Of a stretch of DNA of 64,000 nucleotides, positions 1 through 8,820 are shown piece after piece; the stretch's first letter is position 1, and every line of letters begins with the position of its first letter. The position numbers and the translations under genes are program-made. The notes beneath the pieces are model-generated. The model made no database searches. It was not told the DNA's origin and worked only from the letters and a program-made list of their open reading frames with translations. The stretch spans positions 496,001 to 560,000 of the forward strand of contig NZ_WTYV01000001.1 in NCBI RefSeq assembly GCF_009827655.1, read 5' to 3'. The DNA is from Alteraurantiacibacter buctensis. Its GTDB lineage: Bacteria > Pseudomonadota > Alphaproteobacteria > Sphingomonadales > Sphingomonadaceae.

Positions 1-2
1 GA

Positions 3-461
3 TCGCGGGCTTTCGCCGCGCTTGTAGCAGGTGGGGCGGTGGCCGGTGCCGGGCTGCTGCTGGCAACGCCCGCCGCCTCCACCGCGGGGTCAACCTCGGT
101 CAGCGTGGCGGTAACGGGCTTGCGCAACACCAATGGCCTGGTGCAGGCCTGCCTCACCTCCGCCCCGCGCCACTTCCCCGATTGCGACCGCGATCCGGCT
201 GCCCAGCGGCTGACCGTCCATGCCGGCAGCAACCTGGTGCTGGAATTCGATGACGTGCCGCCGGGCACCTATGCCGTGGCCGTGCTGCATGATGAAAACG
301 GCAACGGCCGGGTGGACAAGATGCTGATGATTCCGCGCGAAGGCTTCGGCTTCTCGCGCGATGCCCCGGTCCGCATGGGCCCGCCGCACTTCACCGATGC
401 CGCCTTCGACCTGGGCACTGCGCCCAACCGGCAGAGCATCCGCATGCGCTATATGCTCTAA
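3..461 (+). CDS. DUF2141 domain protein, 5' end outside window
   Basis: The reading frame is open from base 3 to the TAA at 459-461, so the true start lies upstream of the window; the GTG at 39 is only an internal codon. The first visible residues are a hydrophobic Ala/Gly/Leu stretch ending in an Ala-rich segment, which fits a Sec signal peptide, so the product is probably periplasmic or outer-membrane facing. The rest matches the DUF2141 family: a compact beta-sandwich of about 130 residues with the typical 'PPGTYAVAVLHDENGNGRVD' stretch. The function of the family is unknown. It stands alone, followed by an 80-bp gap. Confidence 0.8.
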   Translation, partial: SRAFAALVAGGAVAGAGLLLATPAASTAGSTSVSVAVTGLRNTNGLVQACLTSAPRHFPDCDRDPAAQRLTVHAGSNLVLEFDDVPPGTYAVAVLHDENGNGRVDKMLMIPREGFGFSRDAPVRMGPPHFTDAAFDLGTAPNRQSIRMRYML

Positions 462-547
462 GCGGGTAATACCGGGCACAACTTCACCGAATATTTACCA
501 CGTCGCGCCATAGCGGTCCCCGTACAAGATCAAGGGATTGCGTGGCG

Positions 548-1891
548 ATGGACACATTGCGGGGACAGTTCGGCAGCCAGGATGCCGCCGATAACGACAG
601 CTACCTGCCGTCCCACGACGCTTCCGGCGATGCGCCCCCGGCGGTGATCGGCGGGGACGAGCGCCGCATGCAGGTGCGCGCCTACAACTTCTGGGCGGGC
701 CTGCTCGACAACCGCAATTTCCCCGCCGTGGAGGATCTTCACCCAGAAAGCCTGCCCGATTTCGGCCCGCACGGGGTGCTGCTGGATTTCTCCGCGGGAA
801 TCGACGATCCCGCCGTGGTCTTCATCGGTGACCGGCTGGCCGCCGAATGCGATGCCGCCGACGCCAAGGCCAGTGGCACGATCCGCCGCCTGTCCGACGT
901 GCCATCGCGCTCGCTGCTCAGCCGGATTACCGACCATTACATGCAGATCCTGGCCAACCAGGCCCCGATCGGCTTCGAGGCGGAATTCATCACCCCGCGC
1001 GGCACCACGGTGCTCTATCGCGGGATCCTGCTGCCCTTTTCAAGCAACGACGAGACGATCGACTTCATCTTTGGCGTGATTAACTGGAAGGAGCTGGCCG
1101 ACGCCCGCACCGCGGACGAGCTGCTGCTGGAGATCGACCAGGCGCTGGAACTGCCGCGCACCCGCAGCGACACGCCGCTGGCCGACTGGGCCGACGGCCC
1201 CGGTGCGATGGTTGCGCAGGCGCTTCCCGTACCCTCTTTCGGGCTGCTGGACGATGATGCCGCGCCTGGGCCGGCCCCTGCCCCTGCGTCCGGATCCGAC
1301 AGCCTGGCCGATATCCTGGCCGCCGCCCGCGCCTTGGCCGCCGAAGCCCGCACCAGCGAGGACCGGACCCGCCAGGCGCTCTACCAGGCGATTGGCCGGG
1401 CCTACGATTTTGCCCTGGCCGCCGCTGCCGCACCCGACGATTTCGCCGGGCTGGTGGCCGATGCCGGCCTGACCGTGCAGGACCGCGCGCCGATGACCCC
1501 GGTGGTCAAGCTTGTCTTCGGGGCAGATTACGACAAGACGCGGCTGACCGAATATGCCGCCGCCCTGCTGCACGCCCAGCGGCTGGGCCTGCCGCAGGGT
1601 GCGCTGGCCGATTACCTGCGCGCGGCCCCGGGCGGCCTCAAGGGCGTGGTGGCGCAGGAACGCGCCTTGCGCCGGGCCGACGACGAGGCCAGCCCGCTGG
1701 CCCGCCATGTGAACGCCTTCCACGCCCTGCGCCAGCTTGCCCCGCTGGACCTGTCAGCCCTGCCTGCCGATGGCGAGGAGTTTGCCCTGGTGATGGTCCG
1801 TCGCACCGGTGCGGGGCACATGGTGGTGCTGGGCGAGGTTCCGCCCGATGCCGGGCTGGTGGAGCGCGCCGCGCGCAAGCTGGTCGGCTGA
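548..1891 (+). CDS. conserved hypothetical protein with PAS-like N-terminal domain
   Basis: Residues about 35-165 resemble the alphaproteobacterial PAS_5-type sensory fold ('YNFWAGLL' near the start, then 'IFGVINWKEL' at the domain end). A linker rich in Ala, Pro and Asp follows (about 195-250), then a helical C-terminal half with no recognisable motif. There is no signal peptide or membrane segment, so it should be cytoplasmic. I chose ATG 548 because AAGGGA at 532-537 lies 10 nt upstream; an in-frame GTG at 542 is possible but too close to that site. No kinase, GGDEF or DNA-binding domain is visible, so its output is unknown. Confidence 0.75.
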   Translation: MDTLRGQFGSQDAADNDSYLPSHDASGDAPPAVIGGDERRMQVRAYNFWAGLLDNRNFPAVEDLHPESLPDFGPHGVLLDFSAGIDDPAVVFIGDRLAAECDAADAKASGTIRRLSDVPSRSLLSRITDHYMQILANQAPIGFEAEFITPRGTTVLYRGILLPFSSNDETIDFIFGVINWKELADARTADELLLEIDQALELPRTRSDTPLADWADGPGAMVAQALPVPSFGLLDDDAAPGPAPAPASGSDSLADILAAARALAAEARTSEDRTRQALYQAIGRAYDFALAAAAAPDDFAGLVADAGLTVQDRAPMTPVVKLVFGADYDKTRLTEYAAALLHAQRLGLPQGALADYLRAAPGGLKGVVAQERALRRADDEASPLARHVNAFHALRQLAPLDLSALPADGEEFALVMVRRTGAGHMVVLGEVPPDAGLVERAARKLVG

Positions 1892-1962
1892 CCGGCGCAG
1901 GAGCACATCGCGCCAGTCTTCATTTTGCGTTCAGGCGTGGCCACGTTAGACAGGCCCCGCCG

Positions 1963-3318
1963 ATGCGCCCGATCCTTGCCTTCCTGTCCAGCCTGGTGCT
2001 GCTGCTTGCCAGCACCGTGCCCGCTGCGGCCCAGTCCATCCTGCGCGATGCCGAGACCGAGGCGCTGTTCCAGGACATGCTCGACCCGCTGGTGGAAGCC
2101 GCCGGCATGGATGCAGGCTCGGTCAAGGTCTACCTGGTCAACGACAATTCCATCAACGCCTTCGTGGCCACCGGGCAGCGGATGTACATCCACACCGGGC
2201 TGATCGCGGAAAGCGACAATGCGCTGCAGGTGCAGGGCGTGATGGCGCACGAGCTGGGCCATATCGTGGGCGGCCATTCGCTGCGCATCTATGAAGGCGC
2301 GAGCAATGCCATGCGCATTTCGCTGCTGACCACGCTGGCCGGCATTGCCGCAGCGCTGGCCGGCGGGGGCGAGGCGGCGATGGCGGCGATGGCGCTGGGC
2401 CAGCAGGCAGCGATGAGCAATTTCCTCAGTTTCAGCCGCACGCAGGAATCAAGCGCCGATGCCGCCTCGGTCCGCTTCCTCGATGGAGCCGGCATCAGCG
2501 GGCGCGGCTCGCTGGAGTTTTTCGGCAAGCTGCAGAACTACGAATTCATGCGCGGCATCAGCCAGAACCAGAACCAGGAATACGGCCGCACACACCCCCT
2601 GTCGGGCAACCGCATTGCGGCCCTGCGCGGCGATTTCGAGCAGAGCGCGGCATGGGAGCGGCCCGGCGATGCGAGCATCGAGGAGCGGTTCCAGCGGGTG
2701 AAGGCCAAGCTTTATGGCTATCAGGCCACGCCCGAGCGGACGCTGGCGGCCTTCCCCACCTACATGACCAGCATACCGGCGCGCTATGCGCGCGCCTATG
2801 CCTATCACCACGATGCGCAGATGGACCTGGCAACGGCGGAGGCCGATGCCCTGATCGCGGCCGAGCCGGACAACCCCTATTTCCTGGAGCTGAAGGGCCA
2901 GATCCTGCTCGAATCGGGCCATCCCGAAGCCTCGCTGGCACCGCTGCGCCGCGCGGTGGAGCTGACCAATTCGGACCCGCTGATCGCCCCCACACTGGGC
3001 CACGCGCTGGTCGCCACCGAGAACCCGGCCTACCTGGAGGAGGCAGAGCGGGTGCTGCGCGCCGCCGTGGGCAAGGACCGGCAGAACCCCTTCGCCTGGT
3101 ACCAGCTTGGCGTGGTTTACGGGATGCGCGGCGATTTTCCCCGCGCCCAGCTCGCCAGTGCCGAACAGCAGGTGCTCTCGGGCAATTTCCGAGGCGCCTT
3201 TGCCAATGCCGGCGCGGCCGAATCGGCGCTGCCCGCCGGCTCGCCCGACTGGATCCGCGCGCAGGACATCGGCCGCGAGGCGCGCGTGGCGATTGAACGC
3301 GAGGAGGATCGCGACTAG
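1963..3318 (+). CDS. M48 family metalloprotease with TPR repeats (BepA-like)
   Basis: Periplasmic zinc protease. An N-terminal signal peptide ends around AAAQ (residues 21-24). The zinc motif HELGH is at residues 96-100, and the third ligand is the Glu of the ESSAD segment (about 162). The C-terminal half (about 255-420) is tetratricopeptide-like, with repeated Ala/Leu helical pairs. Length (451 aa) and order match BepA/YfgC, which degrades or helps assemble stalled outer-membrane proteins such as LptD. That role is inferred here from family and architecture. A DsbA-like protein follows 9 bp downstream, which suits a role in envelope protein folding. Confidence 0.88.
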   Translation: MRPILAFLSSLVLLLASTVPAAAQSILRDAETEALFQDMLDPLVEAAGMDAGSVKVYLVNDNSINAFVATGQRMYIHTGLIAESDNALQVQGVMAHELGHIVGGHSLRIYEGASNAMRISLLTTLAGIAAALAGGGEAAMAAMALGQQAAMSNFLSFSRTQESSADAASVRFLDGAGISGRGSLEFFGKLQNYEFMRGISQNQNQEYGRTHPLSGNRIAALRGDFEQSAAWERPGDASIEERFQRVKAKLYGYQATPERTLAAFPTYMTSIPARYARAYAYHHDAQMDLATAEADALIAAEPDNPYFLELKGQILLESGHPEASLAPLRRAVELTNSDPLIAPTLGHALVATENPAYLEEAERVLRAAVGKDRQNPFAWYQLGVVYGMRGDFPRAQLASAEQQVLSGNFRGAFANAGAAESALPAGSPDWIRAQDIGREARVAIEREEDRD

Positions 3319-3327
3319 CTGTATCCG

Positions 3328-4026
3328 ATGATGCGCTGGATCGTTACGATTGCCGTTTCGCTGTTTGCCGGGTTTGCTGGTGCGGCGTTGTTTGCCCTGA
3401 CGGGGCTGTCCGACATGCAGACCCGGTCCTACCTGCTGGCCAATCCCGAAGTGCTGCCCGAGGCGATGGAGGTCTTGCAGACCCGCGATACTGCCGCACG
3501 CATCGCCCCGGTGCGGGCGGAACTGGAAACCCCCTTCCCCGGCATGGTGCTGGGCAATCCGGCGGGGACGATCACCCTGGTGGAATTCACCGACTATGCC
3601 TGCACCTATTGCCGGCAGAGCCTGCCCGATGTGACCAGCCTGATCGCCGCCAACCCGGACCTGAAGGTGGTGATCCGCGAATATCCGATCCTGACCGAAC
3701 ACAGCGCCGATGCCGCGCGCATGGCGCTGGCTGCCGCCCAGCAGGGCCGGTTTGCCCAGTTCCACGATGCCATGTTCGCCGCCGGACAGGTAACCCCGGC
3801 CACGATCGAGGCTGCCGCCACCAGCGCCGGGGTCAACCTGGCAATGGCCCGCCAGGCCATCGAATCCGGTCGCTTCGAAAGCCACCTGCAGAACACCATG
3901 TTCCTGGCCCAGAACCTGGGCATCAGCGGCACGCCTGCCTGGATCGTGGGTGACCGGGCGCTTGATGGCGCGGTGGGCCTGGACGCGCTGGGCCGCGCCG
4001 TGGCCGACGCGCGCGAGGCCGGTTGA
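3328..4026 (+). CDS. DsbA family thioredoxin-fold protein
   Basis: A thiol-disulfide oxidoreductase of the DsbA/Com1 type. It has an N-terminal hydrophobic anchor or signal (residues 1-27), a thioredoxin active site CTYC at residues 92-95 and a cis-Pro in 'SGTPAW' (Pro203). The F-T-D-Y-A-C context before the active site is typical of periplasmic DsbA relatives. It lies 9 bp behind the BepA-like protease and its stop abuts the following kinase gene, so the three may be co-transcribed. The substrate is unknown; disulfide formation or isomerisation in outer-membrane proteins is inferred. Confidence 0.88.
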   Translation: MMRWIVTIAVSLFAGFAGAALFALTGLSDMQTRSYLLANPEVLPEAMEVLQTRDTAARIAPVRAELETPFPGMVLGNPAGTITLVEFTDYACTYCRQSLPDVTSLIAANPDLKVVIREYPILTEHSADAARMALAAAQQGRFAQFHDAMFAAGQVTPATIEAAATSAGVNLAMARQAIESGRFESHLQNTMFLAQNLGISGTPAWIVGDRALDGAVGLDALGRAVADAREAG

Positions 4027-4040
4027 GGCCGGGCACGGGC

Positions 4041-5342
4041 ATGGCGCTCACCTTCTCGCGCCGGGGCTCGCGCCGGGACAGCAAGCCGGCCCACAGGCCT
4101 GCAAGCGCGCTGACCGAGCCGGTCGGCATCCTCGAGCTGACCCCCACCCCCTTCTTCGGTGACAAGAACCGTGCCTTCTGGCGGCTGCAGCTACTAGGAT
4201 GGGGCGGGGCCATGCTGCTGCGATCGGCCACGGCGCTGGCCAACGACCTGTCACTGGATTTCCTGGTGCTGGTGCTGATCGCCACGATCACCGGCTTCTC
4301 GCTCAGCCTGATCCTCTCGGTCATCTACGGCCAGCTCATCAACCGCCGTCCTCTGGTGACATGGGGGGTGACCGCGCTGTCCCTGGCCGTGGCGGTGTTC
4401 GTCTCGGCCTTCATCAACGCGTGGACCATCTCGCTGCGGCCCGAAGCGGCGGAAACCAGTTTCACCAGCCTGGTGCTGGGCGTGTTCTACCTCGACATGA
4501 CGCTGCTGGGGGCCTGGTCGGCCCTCTATTACGCGATCAACTATTTCCTGCGGGTGGAGGAGCAGAACGACCGGCTGTTGCGGCTGGAGGCGCAGGCTAC
4601 CGCCGCGCAACTGGCCATGCTGCGCTACCAGTTGAACCCGCACTTCCTGTTCAACACCCTGAATTCGATCAGCACGCTGGTGCTGCTGAAGCAGACCGAA
4701 CCGGCCAACGCCATGCTGATCCGCCTCAGTGGTTTCCTGCGGCACACACTGGTGACCCAGCCGGGCGCACGGGTAACCGTGGCGCAGGAAGTGGAGACGC
4801 TGCACCTCTATCTCGGCATCGAACGCATGCGCTTCGAGGAACGGCTGCGCACCGAGTTCAATATCGATCCCGCCGCGGCGCAGGCGCTGATCCCCTCCAT
4901 GCTGCTGCAACCGCTGATCGAGAATGCGATCAAGTACGGCGTTTCCGCGCAGGAGGAAGGCGCGCGCATCACCCTGTCCGCCCAGGTGCTGGGGCGGCAC
5001 CTGCGGATCACCGTCAGCGATACCGGACCCGGCCTGCAGGGTTCGCGCCGCAGCGACATCATCGACAACGCCCCGCGCGCCGGCGCTCCCGCCTCCACCG
5101 GCGTAGGCCTGGCCAATATCCGCGACCGGCTGGCCCAGGCCTATGGCGAGGATCACCGCTTCGCCATCGAAACCCCGGCCGGTGGTGGCTTCACCGTGTT
5201 CATCGAGATCCCCTACGAGCGGGAGGAACCCACCCAGCCCTTGGCACAAAACCCGGCGCAATCTGCCTTGCCGGGGAAACCTCCTGCCGCCCCGACAGTT
5301 GACGGGGCAACACAGCAAAAGGCAATCGGAACCGGCACATGA
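4041..5342 (+). CDS. LytS/AlgZ-type sensor histidine kinase
   Basis: Membrane sensor kinase of the His_kinase (PF06580) class. Four or more hydrophobic segments lie between about residues 50 and 170, followed by a short coiled coil. The phospho-acceptor motif is 'YQLNPHFLFNTLNS', with His at about 201. A C-terminal HATPase domain has 'PLIENAIKYG' (N-box) and 'DTGPGL' and 'GVGLANI' (G-boxes). The track allows a TTG start at 4023 overlapping the previous stop; ATG 4041, with GAGG upstream, is preferred. The stop overlaps the start of the response regulator (ATGA), so the pair is translationally coupled. The Pro/Ala-rich tail after about 395 is probably disordered. The signal is unknown. Confidence 0.9.
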   Translation: MALTFSRRGSRRDSKPAHRPASALTEPVGILELTPTPFFGDKNRAFWRLQLLGWGGAMLLRSATALANDLSLDFLVLVLIATITGFSLSLILSVIYGQLINRRPLVTWGVTALSLAVAVFVSAFINAWTISLRPEAAETSFTSLVLGVFYLDMTLLGAWSALYYAINYFLRVEEQNDRLLRLEAQATAAQLAMLRYQLNPHFLFNTLNSISTLVLLKQTEPANAMLIRLSGFLRHTLVTQPGARVTVAQEVETLHLYLGIERMRFEERLRTEFNIDPAAAQALIPSMLLQPLIENAIKYGVSAQEEGARITLSAQVLGRHLRITVSDTGPGLQGSRRSDIIDNAPRAGAPASTGVGLANIRDRLAQAYGEDHRFAIETPAGGGFTVFIEIPYEREEPTQPLAQNPAQSALPGKPPAAPTVDGATQQKAIGTGT

Positions 5343-6145
5343 CTATTCGCACCATCCTCGTCGATGACGAGAAGCTGGCGATCCAGGGCCTGCAATTGCG
5401 GCTGGAAGCCTTTCCCGACGTCGAGATCATCGGCACTTGCGCCAACGGGCGCGAGGCGATCCGCGCCATCAAGACCGAAAAGCCCGACCTGGTGTTCCTC
5501 GACATCCAGATGCCGGGCTTCGACGGCTTCAGCGTGGTGAAGGGGGTGATGGACCTTGATCCCCCGCTGTTCGTCTTCGTTACCGCCTACGAGGAACACG
5601 CCATCCGGGCTTTCGAGGCGAATGCGGTCAACTACCTGATGAAGCCGGTGGACGAGGCCAAACTGGCCGACACCGTGGAACGCGTGCGCCAGCGGCTGGC
5701 CGAACGGCGCAGCGCGGAAGAGGCGGGCAAGCTGAAGGGCGTGCTGGCCGAAGTGGCGCCGGATGCCATCGACGCCATGCCGGATGAGGGCGATCCCAAT
5801 GCCAACGTCAGTTCCGGCCGCTATGAAAAGCTCATCAACATCAAGGACAAGGGCCAGATCTTCCGCGTCGATGTCGATTCGATCGAGCGGATCGAGGCGG
5901 CGGGCGACTACATGGTAATCTACACCGCCGACAACAGCCTGATCCTGCGCGAGACGATGAAGGACCTGGAACGCCGGGTCGATCCGCGCAGCTTCCAGCG
6001 CGTCCACCGCTCCACCATCGTCAACCTCGATCAGGTGCGCCAAGTGCGCCCGCACACCAATGGCGAATGCTTCCTGGTGCTGGAATCGGGTGCCGAGGTG
6101 AAGGTTTCACGCTCTTACCGTGACGTGGTCGCCCGCTTTATCTGA
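5339..6145 (+). CDS. LytTR-type response regulator
   Basis: DNA-binding partner of the upstream kinase. The receiver domain (residues 1-120) has acidic residues D9/D10, phospho-acceptor D55, switch T82 and K102. A variable linker follows and then a C-terminal LytTR domain (about 160-268) with 'FQRVHRSTIVNLDQV', which binds direct-repeat DNA sites. It begins inside the kinase stop codon (ATGA at 5339-5342). It belongs to the AlgR/LytR class that often controls envelope or extracellular polymer genes; the targets here are unknown. A second pair of the same type is at 41703-43747. Confidence 0.92.
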   Translation: MTIRTILVDDEKLAIQGLQLRLEAFPDVEIIGTCANGREAIRAIKTEKPDLVFLDIQMPGFDGFSVVKGVMDLDPPLFVFVTAYEEHAIRAFEANAVNYLMKPVDEAKLADTVERVRQRLAERRSAEEAGKLKGVLAEVAPDAIDAMPDEGDPNANVSSGRYEKLINIKDKGQIFRVDVDSIERIEAAGDYMVIYTADNSLILRETMKDLERRVDPRSFQRVHRSTIVNLDQVRQVRPHTNGECFLVLESGAEVKVSRSYRDVVARFI

Positions 6146-6182
6146 CGGTTGCGGTCGTCGCGCCCCGCGTTAAGGGTGGCGC

Positions 6183-7046
6183 ATGAGCGCATTCACCCTG
6201 CCCGGCTTCGACCTCGACCGTTTCGTCCGCGCCACGCTGGATGAGGACCTGGGTACTGGCCTGCCGGGCGGCGGGCATGATGTTACCGCCGAAAGCGTGA
6301 TCCCCGCCGATGCGCGGTTTTCCGGCGTGATGGACAGCCGCGATGCCATAACCGTGGCGGGCCTGCCCATCGCCATCGCCTTCTTCCGCGCGCTCGATCC
6401 GGACATGAAGATCGAATTGCTGGCGGAAGATGGCCAACAGGTGCCCGCCGGGTCCGACCTGATGCGGCTGGAAGGCAATGCCCGCGCCATGCTGACGGGG
6501 GAGCGCAGCGCGCTCAACACCGTGCAGCATCTGAGCGGCATTGCAACGCTCACCCGCACCTATGCCGATGCGATGGGGGCAACCGGCGCCCGCCTGCTCG
6601 ATACCCGCAAGACCATTCCCGGCCTCCGGATGCTGGAGAAATACGCCGTGCGCATGGGCGGCGGCACGAATCACCGCATGGGCCTGTGGGACGCGGCGAT
6701 GATCAAGGACAACCACGTGCTGGTGGCGGGGGACGTGGGCGAGGCGGTACGCCGTGCGCGCGCCGCCGGGGTGAAAGACGTGATCTGCGAGGTCGACCGG
6801 CTGGACCAGATCGAACCGGCCCTGGCCGCGGGGGCCAGTCACATCCTGCTCGACAACATGGATGCGGACACGCTCCGCAAGGCCGTGCAGATCGTGGCCG
6901 GCCGCGCGGTGACCGAGGCGAGCGGCGGCATCACGCTAGACACCATTGCCGCCAAGGCCGCCAGCGGGGTGGATTTCGTCTCGGTCGGCCGCCTGACGCA
7001 GAGCGCGCCCGCCGCCGACATCGGGCTGGATTTCACGCCGCTGTGA
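6183..7046 (+). CDS. nadC: nicotinate-nucleotide pyrophosphorylase (carboxylating)
   Basis: Converts quinolinate and PRPP to nicotinate mononucleotide, CO2 and pyrophosphate in de novo NAD synthesis. The full length of 287 aa matches the family. Typical motifs are present: 'ERSALNTVQHLSGIAT' (about 103-118), 'DTRKTIPGLR' (about 140), 'GGGTNHRMGL' (about 159) and 'IKDNHV', and the TIM-barrel C-terminus ends with 'VDFVSVGRLT'. Its stop overlaps the GTG start of the secreted RNase T2 gene. No nadA or nadB is nearby. Confidence 0.96.
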   Translation: MSAFTLPGFDLDRFVRATLDEDLGTGLPGGGHDVTAESVIPADARFSGVMDSRDAITVAGLPIAIAFFRALDPDMKIELLAEDGQQVPAGSDLMRLEGNARAMLTGERSALNTVQHLSGIATLTRTYADAMGATGARLLDTRKTIPGLRMLEKYAVRMGGGTNHRMGLWDAAMIKDNHVLVAGDVGEAVRRARAAGVKDVICEVDRLDQIEPALAAGASHILLDNMDADTLRKAVQIVAGRAVTEASGGITLDTIAAKAASGVDFVSVGRLTQSAPAADIGLDFTPL

Positions 7047-7747
7047 AGCGCGCGGCACTTGCCCTGCTGCTGGCGCTAATGCCCGGCACGGCCTGGGCCC
7101 AGGCCTACCAGTGCCAGGCCCCCGCCGCGCCGCTCTCGGTCCCGCCGGTCACCATGGACGGGCCGGTGCGCCAGGTGCCGGTGGCCCGCTATACCCTGGC
7201 CCTGAGCTGGAGCCCGGAATTCTGCCGCGGACGCGAGACCTCCGCCCGCAACGCCTTCCAGTGTTCGGGCAGCGGCGGACGCTTCGGCTTCATCCTCCAC
7301 GGCCTGTGGCCCGAGGGGCGGGGCAGCGCCTATCCCCAATGGTGTCCCACGCGGCGCACCGTCTCCCCGGCCCTCGCCCGCCAGCACCTGTGCATGACGC
7401 CCGATACCTGGCTGCTGGCCCACGAATGGGCCAAGCACGGGGCCTGCATGTCCGGCACGCCCGAACGCTATTTCGCCACCGCGCGCGGCCTGTGGAACGC
7501 GCTGCGCTGGCCCGATTACGATCGCATCTCGCGCCAGCAGGGCCTGACGGCGGGCGACGTGCGCCAGGCCTTCGTGGAGGCCAACCCCGGCTTCACCGCC
7601 GACCAGGTGGGCCTGCGCCTCAACCCGCGCGGCTGGCTGACCGAAATGCGCCTGTGCTACGACCGCCGCCTGCGGCCGACACGCTGCAACAACTGGCAGC
7701 TTGGCGTGGCCGATGAAACCGAAGTGCGTATCTGGCGAGGGTTGTGA
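7043..7747 (+). CDS. secreted ribonuclease T2 family protein
   Basis: An acid-type endoribonuclease exported by an N-terminal signal peptide ending 'GTAWA' (residues 15-19). Both catalytic blocks are intact: CAS-I 'FILHGLWPEG' with His86 and CAS-II 'HEWAKHGAC' with His127, Glu128, Lys131 and His132. Several Cys residues could form the disulfides usual in the family. The frame is open much further upstream, but GTG 7043, overlapping the nadC stop (GTGA), is followed directly by the signal peptide and is the sensible start. Periplasmic scavenging of RNA is the likely role. Coupling with nadC is unusual. Confidence 0.88.
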   Translation: MKRAALALLLALMPGTAWAQAYQCQAPAAPLSVPPVTMDGPVRQVPVARYTLALSWSPEFCRGRETSARNAFQCSGSGGRFGFILHGLWPEGRGSAYPQWCPTRRTVSPALARQHLCMTPDTWLLAHEWAKHGACMSGTPERYFATARGLWNALRWPDYDRISRQQGLTAGDVRQAFVEANPGFTADQVGLRLNPRGWLTEMRLCYDRRLRPTRCNNWQLGVADETEVRIWRGL

Positions 7748-7889
7748 CCCATCCGGCCGCCAATTGTTCGGTTCGCGGCCAGCGAACCGCAAGGCCGACC
7801 GGCCGCCCGCAGGTGCCGCGCAGCCCGAAGGGCGGAGCGAACAGCGCCGGAGGATCGCACGCCCGGATGGGCGGGCGGAAATCAGGAGA
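7748..7889. other. structured intergenic region between convergent genes
   Basis: A 142-bp gap between the 3' ends of the RNase T2 gene and tadA. It contains a perfect 8-bp hairpin (CGGTTCGC at 7769-7776, GCGAACCG at 7782-7789, 5-nt loop) and is bracketed by a 9-bp inverted repeat (CCCATCCGG at 7748-7756, CCGGATGGG at 7863-7871). The inner part is very GC-rich. No T-run follows any stem, so it is not a classical terminator. I do not recognise an RNA family. Confidence 0.45.
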
Positions 7890-8348
7890 TCAGGACCTCC
7901 GTTCCTGAAAAAATGTCCGCAAAAGTTCCCCCGCTTCCCCCTCGCCCAGGCCGCTGACCACTTCGGGCCGGTGCAGGCATTGCGGATGGTCGAATACCCG
8001 CGCGCCGTGGTCTACTGCGCCGCCCTTTGGGTCGGCCGCGCCATAGTGGAGGCGGGCGATTCGCGCGTGGGCAATGGCCCCGGCGCACATCGGGCAGGGC
8101 TCCAGCGTGACATAGAGCTCGCAGCCGGTCAGCCGTTCGCTGCCCAGCACCCTGGCGGCCTCGCGAATCGCCACCAGCTCGGCATGGGCCGTGGGATCGC
8201 TGTCGGTCCGCGTGCGGTTGTGGCCGGTGGCGATCACCGCCCCGTCCTTCACCACCACTGCGCCCACGGGCGCTTCGCCCAGCGCGGCGGCGGCTCGGGC
8301 TTGCGCCAGTGCCTGTTGCATGGGAGGGGGCAGGGGCCAGCGTGTCAT
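7890..8348 (-). CDS. tadA: tRNA-specific adenosine deaminase
   Basis: Deaminates A34 to inosine in tRNA-Arg(ACG), allowing wobble decoding. Zinc and catalytic residues are in place: 'HAE' (His55, Glu57) and 'PCPMC' (Cys85, Cys88). The length (152 aa) is normal. The C-terminal 'ELLRTFFQERR' matches TadA rather than guanine or cytosine deaminases. It is transcribed alone and leftward; a small hairpin with loop ATCC lies just past the stop. Confidence 0.94.
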   Translation of the reverse strand: MTRWPLPPPMQQALAQARAAAALGEAPVGAVVVKDGAVIATGHNRTRTDSDPTAHAELVAIREAARVLGSERLTGCELYVTLEPCPMCAGAIAHARIARLHYGAADPKGGAVDHGARVFDHPQCLHRPEVVSGLGEGEAGELLRTFFQERRS

Positions 8349-8390
8349 GCTTCATGCGCTATCGCCCGCGCCCGCAAGGCGCAAGATCGG

Positions 8391-8419
8391 TTGACGAAAC
8401 CGGGTGCCCCCTGTAAGCG
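8391..8419 (+). promoter_or_regulatory. candidate promoter of rpmB
   Basis: TTGACG (8391-8396) followed by a 17-nt spacer and TAAGCG (8414-8419), about 58 bp before the rpmB start. The -35 is strong and the -10 only moderate. The same TTGAC core occurs before rplM and rho. Confidence 0.45.
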
Positions 8420-8476
8420 CGCGCCTTTCCCAGCTTCGGCTGCAACCCGATTCACACTCGCAAGAGAGATTTTGTC

Positions 8477-8764
8477 ATGTCGCGTATTTGCGAACTCACC
8501 GGCAAGGGCCGCCAGATCGGCCACAACGTCAGCCACGCCAACAACAAGACCAAGCGCGTCTTCCTGCCCAACCTGCAGAACGTCACGCTGATCTCGGAGA
8601 AGCTGGACCGCAGCTTCAAGTTCCGCGTGTCGACCCACGGCCTGCGCTCGGTTGAGCACAACGGCGGCCTCGACAACTGGCTGCTGAAGACCAGCGACGA
8701 GAAGCTGTCGACCAGCGCCCAGAAGGTGAAGCGCGAGCTGAAGAAGGCCCTCGCCGCCGCCTGA
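8477..8764 (+). CDS. rpmB: 50S ribosomal protein L28
   Basis: Structural protein of the large ribosomal subunit. It starts with the family signature '[20 protein letters not shown]' (residues 5-24) and has the '[12 protein letters not shown]'-like stretch in the middle. The 95-aa length is the usual alphaproteobacterial form, with a Lys-rich C-terminus. A purine-rich AAGAGAGA precedes the ATG. It is monocistronic, with its own promoter upstream and an intrinsic terminator downstream. Confidence 0.96.
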   Translation: MSRICELTGKGRQIGHNVSHANNKTKRVFLPNLQNVTLISEKLDRSFKFRVSTHGLRSVEHNGGLDNWLLKTSDEKLSTSAQKVKRELKKALAAA

Positions 8765-8789
8765 TTGCCCGTTCCGGGCCAATGAACAG

Positions 8790-8820
8790 GGCGCCCCGCC
8801 GCAAGGCCGGGCGCCTTTTT
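8790..8820 (+). terminator. intrinsic terminator of rpmB
   Basis: GGCGCCC (8790-8796) pairs with GGGCGCC (8809-8815), followed directly by TTTTT (8816-8820). The last T is also the first base of the stop codon of the convergent phytase-like gene. Confidence 0.85.
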
